Shown here: one piece after another, positions 50,940 through 60,610 of the stretch | How positions within the stretch are numbered: the stretch's first letter is position 1 | How the letters are laid out: every line of letters begins with the position of its first letter | NCBI GenBank assembly: GCA_933822405.4 | Contig: CAKOGP040001758.1 | Span: 867,134 to 931,133, forward strand | DNA length: 64,000 bases | Direction: 5' to 3' | DNA from: Cylindrotheca closterium | Lineage: Eukaryota > Bacillariophyta > Bacillariophyceae > Bacillariales > Bacillariaceae | Translations under genes and position numbers: made by a program | Notes under the pieces: model-generated | Database searches by the model: none | What the model was told of the DNA's origin: nothing | The model's input: the letters and a program-made list of their open reading frames with translations, nothing else

Positions 50940-52355
50940 ATGGCAGAGACAAGACCTCCCATTCCAAACTCCTCTGCCCTTTTCTTGGCTGGATGTGGTA
51001 TTCTATCACTAGGGTATACAATCTGGAAACAGATAAATGAAGGCAATAATTTTGGACGACAGCGAAAGAATGCGACATCCTCCGCATCACTTACTGCACA
51101 CGAATACTTGATTGAAATGGGAACCCCGCTCGTTCCCCTGCGGCAAATTTCCAAATTGGTCGGAAGAAATATCTACGTGAAAATGGAGTCATTGAACCCT
51201 GGAGGAACTGGAAAAGACAGGGCAGCAATCAACATGATTCGATCTGCAGAAAGGAACAATCTATTACCACAACCCAACGATGCTGGAGATTTGTTCCTGC
51301 TAACCACTCCCGCGGAAGCACCAGAGACACAATCCGAAGTGGATGGTACAGCCAGCATGACTGGTGATGACAAAAACGATTCACAGAAGAGCAACCACCA
51401 ATCCCAGAGTAGTCAAAGTGCACCATCACTCGAGTCCATGATTGTCCAGGCAATGGCAAAATCACGAACGGGTGGTCTGGTGGTGGAAGGAACTTCTGGA
51501 TCCACAGGAATTGCCTTGGCCACCATATGCGCAGCTCGAGGTCACGCCTGCTTGGTGGTATTACCCGACGATCAAGCCCAAGAAAAGAAAGCCATTCTTC
51601 AATCTCTGGGTGCCATAGTTTATGAGGTACCTACTGCTTCTATTTCCAATCCAAACCACTACGTCAATATTGCTCGCCAGGCTGCCAAATTGGCTCGAAG
51701 AAAGTTTGGGATTCGAGCCTTTTTTGTCGATCAATTCGAAAATCCAGCCAACTATCAGATGCATTATGATAATACAGGTCCCGAAATCTGGCAGCAATTG
51801 CCAACGATAGATGCCTTTTGCATGTCGTCAGGAACTGGTGGCACCATTGCAGGAGTCGGAACATATTTGAAAGAGAAACAATCAAAAGTCAAAATCATGT
51901 TGGTAGATCCTCCTGGATCGTCACTCTACAACAAGGTGGAACACGGAATTGCCTATGCAGTACAGCAAAGTGAAAGGTCGGTTCGCAAACATCGGTACGA
52001 CACCTTGGCGGAAGGAATTGGGTTGGACCGTGTGACACAAAACTTTGATTGGGGACTAGATGCTATGGATGGGGCCATTCGGGTTTCCGATCAAGAGGCT
52101 GTCGACATGGCGCACTATTTGCTGAAACTAGAAGGCCTGTGGGTTGGATCGTCATCCGCCATGAATGTTGTGGGTGCTATTCGGACGGCCATTGACATGC
52201 CAGAGGGATCCAACGTGGTAACAATGATTTGCGATGGCGGTCAACGGCATGCTACTCGATTCTGGAATCCAGCATTCATTGAGAAGAATAGAGGATTGAT
52301 CTGGCCATGGGAGGAGCGAATACCGGAATGCTTACAACAAATGGCTGTTTCCTAA
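50940..52355 (+). CDS. MCY1-like PLP-dependent cysteine synthase family protein
   Basis: 471 residues. An N-terminal hydrophobic segment (ALFLAGCGILSLGYTIW) anchors or targets it, as in yeast Mcy1 of the mitochondrial outer membrane. The beta-family PLP fold shows TPLVPLRQIS, KMESLNPGGTGKDRAA (candidate Schiff-base lysine K92), the phosphate-substrate loop GTSGSTG (184-190), SSGTGGTIAGVG and a VGSSSAMN block. An acidic, Ser/Gln-rich insert of about 55 residues (115-170) splits the first domain and is unusual. Canonical enzymes make cysteine from O-acetylserine and sulphide; Mcy1-type proteins have unclear physiological substrates. Confidence 0.85.
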   Translation: MAETRPPIPNSSALFLAGCGILSLGYTIWKQINEGNNFGRQRKNATSSASLTAHEYLIEMGTPLVPLRQISKLVGRNIYVKMESLNPGGTGKDRAAINMIRSAERNNLLPQPNDAGDLFLLTTPAEAPETQSEVDGTASMTGDDKNDSQKSNHQSQSSQSAPSLESMIVQAMAKSRTGGLVVEGTSGSTGIALATICAARGHACLVVLPDDQAQEKKAILQSLGAIVYEVPTASISNPNHYVNIARQAAKLARRKFGIRAFFVDQFENPANYQMHYDNTGPEIWQQLPTIDAFCMSSGTGGTIAGVGTYLKEKQSKVKIMLVDPPGSSLYNKVEHGIAYAVQQSERSVRKHRYDTLAEGIGLDRVTQNFDWGLDAMDGAIRVSDQEAVDMAHYLLKLEGLWVGSSSAMNVVGAIRTAIDMPEGSNVVTMICDGGQRHATRFWNPAFIEKNRGLIWPWEERIPECLQQMAVS

Positions 52356-52695
52356 TAACAACATCACGTCATACAGTAGTGATGCTAACGCAAACTCTTC
52401 CACGTGCGAATATACTGTATGTATTGTTTTACATGAGACGATAACTGCACTCATTCTTTTGTTGTTACATCATTACATTGATGATCCATCATAAAGCGGT
52501 TAACGAAAAACCGCTCATTGATGATCATGGGTGTTGTTTTGCTCTACCAATATGTATGTACTACCTTGTTTCATGTATGTTCCAGGCCAGCACAGCACAA
52601 CTCCACTGCTGCCTGCACGACAGCAAAAGTGGCGCTGTCTTTTTGTTCCTTTTGTATTTACCACTAGTATCCAACGAACTACCCAACTAAGTTGC
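52356..52695. other. Convergent intergenic, no gene seen
   Basis: 340 bases between two convergent stop codons; contains short inverted words (gatgatcatg) but nothing interpretable. Confidence 0.5.
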
Positions 52696-53586
52696 TTAGA
52701 AGAATGCATCTTCGTAATCGTCTCCGATAGCATCGTAATCATCGTACATATCGTTGTCACCAAAGACTTCATCGTGCAACTTCTTGGCCTTTTGTTTTTC
52801 TACCTTATCTTGCTTCTTGGACTTTTGAGCCTGTCCCTTGACCTTCTTCTTTGCCTGTTGGACCTTTTCGTTTTTGATCACATTGCATGCCTTGATAATA
52901 TCACTAATCGTATTGTCATCCAAGACATCCTTACTTTGTTGAATGACTTCCTTCAAGAAAATACCTGCCAGATGCACCTTTCCGTGATCCTGTTGAGTTG
53001 GTGTTGTGAGCCAAAAGAGAAAGAGTGTTGGAATGAGAACGGGGAATTGCAAACAGAACAAACTGGAACTACTCGATTCAAGACTCCTCCAAGACTTCAT
53101 CCAACGTACCTTCATGCATGTTGCAACCTTGCGAGCGTGCTTCATGTGGTCCTTCATGTCCTTAAGAACAAGCTTATCCCCTCCACTTTTGTCTCCCGCC
53201 TTGTTATCCAATGTCATCTTTTCCACAGCACCAAACAAATCATCAGTCAAAGCATGGTCAGCCTCTTCGACCCGTCTTCGTTCCATTGCACGAAGTTCAT
53301 CTGGTGTCATTTTCGCCTCCATTTCTGCTTGATATTCCAACTCTTTGCGCGCCACTTCAATTTCCAATTTTCGTTCTTCTTCTTCCTTTTTTCGGGCGGC
53401 CAAGGCGGATCCCTTCTTTTTGAGAACATCCTTGCTGGCATTTTCTTCTGCTTGCTTTTCTTTCAATGCGAGATCTTCTTCGTCATCAAAGTTGTTCTCG
53501 GCTGGCTTGGCAATTCCCAACTTGGCGTCCAGAGCGTCGTCATCGACGTCCCATTCGTCATCACTGTCGTCCCAATTGTCTGTCAT
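52696..53586 (-). CDS. EIF3J: Translation initiation factor eIF3 subunit J
   Basis: Exons 53586-53110 and 52989-52696 (256 residues) are joined by a 120-nt phase-0 intron (gtacgt/aacag). Splicing joins HARKVATCMK to DHGKVHLAGIFLKEVIQ, the expected eIF3j core. eIF3j/Hcr1 binds the 40S decoding region and aids mRNA recruitment and ribosome recycling. Marks: acidic N-terminus starting TDNWDDSDDEWD, a central Lys/Glu coiled coil, DDLFGAVEKM, the basic KKVKGQAQKSKK stretch and an acidic C-terminus DDYDAIGDDYEDAFF. The intron is stop-free and in frame, so an unspliced message would encode a 40-residue insert. Confidence 0.92.
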   Translation of the reverse strand: MTDNWDDSDDEWDVDDDALDAKLGIAKPAENNFDDEEDLALKEKQAEENASKDVLKKKGSALAARKKEEEERKLEIEVARKELEYQAEMEAKMTPDELRAMERRRVEEADHALTDDLFGAVEKMTLDNKAGDKSGGDKLVLKDMKDHMKHARKVATCMKVRWMKSWRSLESSSSSLFCLQFPVLIPTLFLFWLTTPTQQDHGKVHLAGIFLKEVIQQSKDVLDDNTISDIIKACNVIKNEKVQQAKKKVKGQAQKSKKQDKVEKQKAKKLHDEVFGDNDMYDDYDAIGDDYEDAFF

Positions 53587-53984
53587 CTTGCTTTAAAATT
53601 TGTGTGCTTTGTGTGTAGTGTAATTGCTTGTTGAGTAAATCAATGCAATTAACGATCCAAATCAATCGATGGGTGTAGTGTGTATAATAACAAAAGACGC
53701 TATTCTCAAGTGGTACACTCAAATCACAAGTTGTAAAGAAAGTTATTGTCTTTGGTGTGCGTTTGCCCACACACGTTTCGTTCGTCGATGGTTGACCATC
53801 CGTACGACGTACGCCACATTTGCTTGCAATGATTTGAAGTTTCGGGTTTTGCGATTCCAGATTCCATCCTTGTCACACATCACCCATCATCAACCAACTC
53901 CCGAAACTTCATCTTCCATCGTGTGTAAGATAGAACAGCAACCGTTCTAGCTAGACACAATTAGAGTGACGTTGTGAAGCTTGA
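53587..53984. promoter_or_regulatory. Divergent intergenic region, eIF3j and DTD
   Basis: About 400 bases between divergent starts and therefore the site of both promoters. No specific element recognised. Confidence 0.4.
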
Positions 53985-53987
53985 TTG

Positions 53988-54536
53988 ATGCTATCAAGAG
54001 GCTCCATTATCTGCTTGCTTCTGTGTTTCTTATTCCTATTATCAGCATCTGAAGCCATGCGATTGGTGGTGCAACGAGTCAAGTCCGCATCCGTGACGGT
54101 AGAGGGAACCGTCATTTCTTCGATCGGACCGGGCGTCATGGCCCTGGTGGGTCTTCACGAACACGACACCAAGGCAGATTTGGAGTTTTGTTGCAAAAAA
54201 TTATTGGCCTGCAAGCTATGGGAAAATGACAATGGAGCCATGTGGCGGCATGGTGTCAAGCAGAGGGATCTGGAAGTTTTATGTGTCTCACAATTCACCC
54301 TCTACGGTACGCTGTCGAAAAAGAATCAACCAGATTACAAAAAGGCCATGAAATCAGAACCAGCGAGAGCAATGTACAGTGAGTTTCTTGAAATGCTAAA
54401 AGCGGCATATCAAGAAGACAAAATTAAGGATGGCGAGTTTGGAGCCATGATGGACGTTGCACTGGTGAATGATGGCCCAGTTACAATGGTCATTGAGAGT
54501 GAAGTGAAAGCACCGCCAGAAGAAGAAGCCAGCTAG
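53988..54536 (+). CDS. DTD1: D-aminoacyl-tRNA deacylase with alternative signal-peptide start
   Basis: 182 residues from ATG 53988. DTD removes D-amino acids (and misacylated glycine) from tRNA. The family core begins at a second in-frame ATG (54057, Met24) with MRLVVQRVKSASVTV and carries both signature motifs, SQFTLYG and NDGPVT, the latter supplying the Gly-cisPro specificity loop. The first 23 residues (LSRGSIICLLLCFLFLLSASEA) form a strong signal peptide absent from standard DTDs, so two initiation sites could give plastid/ER-routed and cytosolic forms. The C-terminus adds a short acidic tail. Confidence 0.92.
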   Translation: MLSRGSIICLLLCFLFLLSASEAMRLVVQRVKSASVTVEGTVISSIGPGVMALVGLHEHDTKADLEFCCKKLLACKLWENDNGAMWRHGVKQRDLEVLCVSQFTLYGTLSKKNQPDYKKAMKSEPARAMYSEFLEMLKAAYQEDKIKDGEFGAMMDVALVNDGPVTMVIESEVKAPPEEEAS

Positions 54537-54879
54537 CTAGTAAAACAACGAACTAGCTGCGAGCTGATGCTACACGCATGTACCTGGTACTGCAAATAAT
54601 TTTGAATAAGAAAAGTTTTTCGATTGGCAGTTTTCAATCGTATTCTCAATCATCTCTGATTCATTCATATATTATATATTTTTATCGTGCCCAAACATTC
54701 CATGATGACATGGTCGCGTTCAGGGTACGTTTTCACTACATATTTCCAATCGACAAACACAGAAATTCGAAGAAAACTAAAAGAAATACGTAGTCAATCG
54801 TGAACCCATCGGAACATCCTTTCTTTCTTGTCTCACAATTTCTAATTTCGACCTGAAAAACAACACACACTAAGAAACC
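54537..54879. other. Intergenic, no gene seen
   Basis: 343 bases between DTD and the Hsp20 gene; AT-rich with an ACACAC-rich leader directly before the Hsp20 ATG. No clear heat-shock element was identified by eye. Confidence 0.45.
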
Positions 54880-55482
54880 ATGAAGACCATCGCACCAACA
54901 ATCCTTGCTCTAGCTTCTGCTCCTGCTGTTACAAGCGCATGGAGCAGTCTCTATTTTCCAGTTGTTCCATCTGCCAACACCATGATGCGGAGAAACCGAG
55001 CCTTCGCCAACCAGTTCTTCCAAGAGACACAGCTCGCTTCTCCTCGCTACGAGCTCATCGACAATGAAGACAAGTTTCAACTATCTGTGGATGTTCCAGG
55101 AGTCAAGATGGAAGACATTGATGTGAGCTTAGAAGATGGACATTTGACCGTTAGCGGGCAGCGTTTGTCGTCGAGTGATAACTCTCGCTTCGCTTCCAAG
55201 TTTTCCCAAACCTTTTCTTTGGATCCAGCGGTGGATGTGGACCAATTTAGTGCCAGCTTGGACAACGGGGTCCTAGTCGTGGCGGCACCAAAGGACATGA
55301 AGAGAATCGAGGAGAACATTAAGAAGATTCCCGTAATGCAAGGAAAAAGCGAGGCGGCGATCGGAGGTACATCGGAGGTTGAGGAGACATCTCCTCTAGC
55401 TACCGACGATACTTTGGATCTTGACACGACTGGCGTGGAAGCTTCTGGAGATGTCAAAGTTATTGAGACTGAATCAGCATAG
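54880..55482 (+). CDS. Small heat shock protein (Hsp20) with signal peptide
   Basis: 200 residues. A signal peptide (KTIAPTILALASAPAVTSA) precedes an alpha-crystallin domain (about 55-145) with RYELIDNEDKFQLSVDVPGV, DISL-type VSLEDGHLTVSG and the LDNGVLVVAAPK block of beta-8/9. The C-terminal I-x-I anchor is represented only weakly (KKIPVMQ). A Thr/Glu/Asp-rich tail follows. Hsp20 proteins hold unfolding clients; the signal peptide sends this one into the ER, and perhaps on to the plastid although no Phe motif is present (TSA|WSS). Confidence 0.9.
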   Translation: MKTIAPTILALASAPAVTSAWSSLYFPVVPSANTMMRRNRAFANQFFQETQLASPRYELIDNEDKFQLSVDVPGVKMEDIDVSLEDGHLTVSGQRLSSSDNSRFASKFSQTFSLDPAVDVDQFSASLDNGVLVVAAPKDMKRIEENIKKIPVMQGKSEAAIGGTSEVEETSPLATDDTLDLDTTGVEASGDVKVIETESA

Positions 55483-56086
55483 TCGCTCCTGATCGTGCAG
55501 GAATGAATGATACTCCTGCTGTAGAGAATAAGTACTCATCCGTTTAGTGTAAGCAATAAGATTGTCATTCTATTACCACTTCTACCCATATTTTTTAAAT
55601 ACAGACTAGAGTAGAAACTGTGTTTGTTTGTACGTATTACCACCTAGGACCACAAGATGAATAGTCCAAAGCACTGCGGTTCAAACCCAGCAGAATACGC
55701 GAGGTCAGGCTTTTGGCCGTCCTTTGCAGGCAAATAGAGTTGCATCCAAGTATATGTATGGGTGTCAATAGATTCCATGGAATACAGGCAAGGGTCGCAC
55801 TAAAATGGAACCAGGAACAAAACCAAGCGTTGGTTGAAAGAATGGAATCCCTGGACCTTTGAATAGAATGAAATGAAAGCGGATAGGTTCCCCAAAATTG
55901 AGCGCTGGAGGTCTTGTTGTTTCCAACTCCCCCAATCTTCCGGATCTTCTTCTTTACTGTGACTCTGTTTATTGTCTAGTACAGTATCGTCCAGGACGCA
56001 AATGAATTGCACTCTGACGATGGGCAAAAGATTTCTATCGAAAAGTAGAATTCAGTGCCTTCTGGGATTTTCCTTTGACTGGATCA
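55483..56086. other. Convergent intergenic, no gene seen
   Basis: 604 bases between two convergent stops. A ggttcaaaccc word at 55679 looks like a tRNA T-loop but no tRNA fold surrounds it. Confidence 0.5.
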
Positions 56087-57349
56087 TCATAACGCCAGAA
56101 GGATTGCCGTCATATCGTCTCGATATCCTTTTTGAACTTTTGGTGTAATCGTTTCAAAGACTTCTAGACCCTTGGCCAATGGATGAACACTTCCGCCTCC
56201 AGAATGCCCTTCAATTGGAAAGAAGCATTCACCAAATTGTTTGCCATAAAACTGTTTGCGGCGCACATCCCAGACCCCATCAGAAGCCGCCATGAGAAAC
56301 GAGTTTGGCGGTAATTGGTTTAGGTGGACAACGTCCACCAAAGGTTCCGCAGTCACCCCGACCACTTTCCATTCCCAATCACCAATACTTCGCGACATGG
56401 CCAACATGATCGTATCTCTGGCTGCTACAGAATACACGACGACAACCGACTCGTTGCTATGTGGATTGACATGAATTTTCCCACCCAGTTTTTCAATCCG
56501 ATCACGTTCGTCCGGTAAGAGCGCCTTGTCTTTGCGAGTGGCAAAGCGAATATCGACATCCTGTAGAGGTCCTGCAGTCGTTCGAATAGTGGTACCGTTG
56601 TTTGGCATTGAGAACACCATAGTTTGACTGTCGCCTACATTGGCAATGTACAATTTGGATCCCAATCGAAGGGTAACAGATCCCGTGGTTCCTCCAAGCA
56701 AGAAGTTGGGTGTCCCGTAAATGTCTACTTCCACAAAGGATTCTTTCAACATTTGAATGATGATTGCGTCTGGCACTTCATGGTCCTCAGACATGCGGAG
56801 GGCCTCCAATTTGCTGGCCAAAAGCTTTGGAAATTCGTGCAACACATGACTGGCAACTATGTGTCCTTGCACGCCGTGTCCGTCAAAGAGACATATCAAT
56901 GTTCCGTTGATGACCACGTTCTTGGAAGATGACGAGATCATGAATGGATCGATTATTGAAGCCCGATCTTGATTTTCGTGGTGGGAGGCTCCCTGTTGTG
57001 TTACAATAAGCATATTTTCGTTGGCAAAGGGATAGTTTTGGTGCTTGTTTCGAACGATGGATGCCTTGAGGTAGGAGTACACCTCTGGGGTCAACTCGGC
57101 AGGATATATTGGGCAACCAAACTGTAGGCAATCTTCCTCTACCTCACTATCGTCACGGACGTTCATATACGAACCATCGCCTGCCTGCTTGAAATTTGCG
57201 TTCCTCTGGTTGCCAGCTGTAGTATTTCTTGATTGAGTCACTTCCTCGAGAAGTACGACAATTGCAAATATCGCTAACGAAAGAACAAACAGGCTCGCTT
57301 TGGTTTTATGTCCTCTTCCATGATCCGGCCGAAGTCTCGGATGGACCAT
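56087..57349 (-). CDS. Membrane-anchored PP2C-type protein phosphatase
   Basis: 420 residues from the ATG at 57349 (MVHPRLRPDHGRG). A single span (ASLFVLSLAIFAIVVLL) near the N-terminus makes it a type II or signal-anchored protein. The PP2C fold shows NQDRASI, LICLFDGHGVQGH (metal-binding DGHG), LGGTTGSVTLRL, IANVGDSQ, LAMSRSIGDW, MAASDGVWD and a final YRDDMTAILLAL. PPM phosphatases dephosphorylate Ser/Thr with Mn or Mg. Motif order and the metal-ligand Asp residues are complete, so it should be active. It is divergent from the CLC gene. Confidence 0.9.
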   Translation of the reverse strand: MVHPRLRPDHGRGHKTKASLFVLSLAIFAIVVLLEEVTQSRNTTAGNQRNANFKQAGDGSYMNVRDDSEVEEDCLQFGCPIYPAELTPEVYSYLKASIVRNKHQNYPFANENMLIVTQQGASHHENQDRASIIDPFMISSSSKNVVINGTLICLFDGHGVQGHIVASHVLHEFPKLLASKLEALRMSEDHEVPDAIIIQMLKESFVEVDIYGTPNFLLGGTTGSVTLRLGSKLYIANVGDSQTMVFSMPNNGTTIRTTAGPLQDVDIRFATRKDKALLPDERDRIEKLGGKIHVNPHSNESVVVVYSVAARDTIMLAMSRSIGDWEWKVVGVTAEPLVDVVHLNQLPPNSFLMAASDGVWDVRRKQFYGKQFGECFFPIEGHSGGGSVHPLAKGLEVFETITPKVQKGYRDDMTAILLAL

Positions 57350-57847
57350 TCGGAAAGATGACCTACAGCAGCAGAAGTATGGTAGCAAGCAACCGTTCGT
57401 ATCCAATGTTCAAGAATCTATCTGGCGCTTGCAGTAGTATACTGCTCGGATTTGCAATTCATGTTGACTCGTGACTGATGTCGTCTGATCTGAATCTTGT
57501 CAAAGCTATTTTTCTGGTCACGGTCCGTCACCGCCCGCCACCGCGCCAGTTCGGAACTAAGAAAGGCACTCGTGTCGAAAACGTTAGCTGTGTATCTGAT
57601 CGCAACCACCATTGCGTTATCATCATTGGAGCGTTGGAAATACGGATACGTGTAGGTTTATATATAGGTACATCGAATCCATCCTATCATCGAGTTTCTG
57701 TTGAAAAGAAGCGTAGCATCGTGTTCTTCTTCCTTCCACAACGACAACTTCTTTGTTTCGTTCCACCATCATACTGTAAATTCACATTACTCTACATTAG
57801 ATAATCAATAAAAGCAAATAGGCGAGTTCGCTAGAGAAAGTTGAAAA
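57350..57847. promoter_or_regulatory. Divergent intergenic region, PP2C and CLC genes
   Basis: 498 bases between start codons on opposite strands. No element recognised; the frame of the PP2C gene is open 19 codons upstream of its ATG but without another ATG. Confidence 0.4.
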
Positions 57848-60507
57848 ATGACAATGCAGCCCGAGTTTATGAAAGTGGAGTTTAATTCCAATGACTACCA
57901 AAGTGATGACGATGCGGTCGGGGAATTGCCATACATGAATGGTCATCAGCATGGCTTTGCCGATCACCCTGCCTCTCTACGCGGGGACGGTTACGGAGGT
58001 GGAGGCACCATCAAGTACTCTCCCCTAACAGCTCCAACTGCGTCGATACAATCGCATAATTACGAACCAGACGAAAGCGAGGTTTGGAGAGCCTATGTTT
58101 CACAAGTCCATTTTCTGAATCGAGGACAATGGTGGACTACGGGAAAAAAGAGAGCTCTCAAGCGGTGGATTTTGACGTTTTTGGTGGGTGTGATTCAAGC
58201 CTTTGTGGCTGCCATTTGTAATTTTTCGTCTCGTGCCCTGAGCAAATGGAAGTACGATTGGGTTTATGAATTGCTCAATCCACCAGCGGCTGCCTCTGCT
58301 GTTATGAATGTGGAGACCGATGATCTGACATTCATGGGAGATGAAACCGTGGGTGGAACGCAGGCAGATGCAGCATCGAAATCGGGAATCTCTGCGTTTT
58401 GGGCATTTTGCTTGACTCAAGTTATTTTTGCGGCAATTGCCTCCATTTTTGTTTGGATTGAACCAGTTTCCGGAGGATCTGGTATTCCTGAAATTAAGTG
58501 TTTCCTCAATGGAATCGATCTGCCACGCATTGTTCGAGTCAAGACATTGTTGTGCAAAGTGGTGGGAGTTACCTTTTCGGTGGCTGCGGGATTACCAGTC
58601 GGAAAAGAGGGACCCATGGTTCATAGTGGTTCCGTCGTCGCCGCTGGTATTTCGCAAGGAAAGACCAATTTTTGGGGTGTCGATACTTCCTTTTCCAAAT
58701 TTTCGGATTTCCGCAATGACCGTGAAAAAAGAGATTTTGTCGCTTGCGGGGCTGCTGCCGGTGTTGCTTCCGCTTTTGGAGCTCCGATTGGTGGAGTCTT
58801 GTTCAGTTTGGAAGAGGGTGCTAGTTACTGGTCTACCAAGTTGACTTGGAGAGCATTCTTTTGTGCGATGACTACTATTTCAACTCTGTTTGCAATCAAG
58901 AATGTTGATGTCATGTGGGGTCAAGCAGATGTTGCAAAGCTCTTTTCCTTTGGGGAATTTACCCACATCTCGTAAGTATCAAGTGGGATGGCTGGTGGAT
59001 GGTGACTGACTTTGGTCCAAATGTTTAACCTTCTTTCTTTTTTTCTTTCCTTCGTTTTCTCTCCTTCTTTTCGTGCAGTGGTGAAGCATCCAATTTTAGC
59101 ATTTGGGAACTCCCAGTCTTTGCCATTATTGGATGTCTAGGTGGGCTCATTGGTGCAGTCTTTAATGCAGCCAATGAGCATTTGACAATCTGGAGGATGA
59201 AACATGTCAATCACTCCAAGAGCAGACGCATGATTGAAGTTTGTCTGGTCACGTTCCTTGTGTCTGTTGTCTCCTTTGTCATGCCTTTGGTTTGGGGCCG
59301 ATGTACCGAGCTGCCAAAGGATATGCAAGACTGGACCAATCAGGAAAAGAGCTTGGTCGAAAATTTGATTCCATTCAACTGTGAACCAGGCAAGGAGTAC
59401 AATGAGGTCGCAAGTTTAATCTTCACAGAGGCCGATATTGCCATCAAGCAGTTGTTCCACTTTCGCGAAGGAGGAAGCGAGGACAACTCTACCTTTTCTT
59501 CCGGTGCTTTGTTCTTGTTTTTCATTCCTTACATCACTCTTGCCACCATTGTCTATGGCATCGCTGTTCCAAGTGGACTCTTTGTGCCATCTCTCTTGGC
59601 TGGTGCGGCGTTTGGGCGATTGTGTGGCCACTTATTGCACAAGCTTGATCACACCAATGGAACTTTTGCTGATTCCGGAACCTATGCACTGATGGGAGCA
59701 GCAGCTGTTTTGGGTGGTATGGCCAGAATGACCATTTCATTGACTGTAATTCTTCTGGAAGCTACTGGGGATATGCAATACGTGTTACCACTGATGTTGG
59801 TACTCATGTCAGCAAGATTCACAGGCAATGTTTTCAACGAGGGTTTGTACGATATTCATATTCACCTCAAGAAGATTCCATTTTTGGAACCTGAAGTTCC
59901 ACCAATTGCCGAACGTAATGAAATTGTTGCAGGTCAAGTCATGTCGACTGAAGTCAAATGTCTTCGTCCTGTGGAACGTGCAGGTGTCGTGTACGATTTG
60001 CTGAACAGCTGCAATCATGGTACCTTCCCAATAGTAGATACCGCAACTGGTGGAACACTCTATGGAACAGCAAGCCGATCTATGTTATGCACCCTACTAA
60101 AGCGAAGAGCTTTTGGGTCTCCAGACATTCTGGATGATTATGACAATGGAGAAAACTTGGGACCTCGTCGATTAAGTCCGTTGGTCCAGTGGGATACCAT
60201 TGAGCGAGCATACCCTCGCTATCCCGAAATCGACGATGTTGACATGAGGGACTCGGATAGAAACTGTTGGTTGGACCTCAGACCATACGCAAATACTGCA
60301 CCATACACAGTGAACGAAACAGCGTCAATCCAGCGTACTTATCGCTTATTCCGCACTTTGGGATTGCGGTTCCTCTGTGTCGTGAACTACAACAATCAAG
60401 TTGTGGGGATTATTACAAGAAAAGATCTTTTGCCAGCATCATTGTCGAACTCCTTGCTTCGTGGACGCAACGCTCATGTTATCGAGGACGAACATCACCT
60501 TGATTAA
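57848..60507 (+). CDS. CLC-6/7-type chloride/proton exchanger
   Basis: Exons 57848-58971 and 59079-60507 (850 residues); the 107-nt intron has gtaagt/gtgcag borders, phase 2. Selectivity-filter motifs are intact: GSGIPE (210-215), GKEGPMVHSG (252-261, gating Glu254), and the luminal-filter region YGIAVPSGLFVPSLLAGAAFGR. SLEEGASYW (about 320-328) carries the proton glutamate and the Gly-Ala-Ser form typical of CLC-6/7, so proton-coupled exchange rather than a passive channel is expected. Two CBS domains close the protein (about 670-735 and 800-845). Likely a vacuolar, lysosomal or other endomembrane transporter. Confidence 0.93.
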
Positions 60508-60610
60508 AAGCACATATGGATCACGAGTGTTTCGGCATTCCATTTCTTTAAAAAAAGCTCACAATACAACTAGCAAAACAATCGTATTTGATGTTATATA
60601 CATACTCTTT

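Noticed and set aside
55670..55690. ggttcaaaccc, a second T-loop-like word
   Set aside because: T stem does not pair and no A-box is present upstream.
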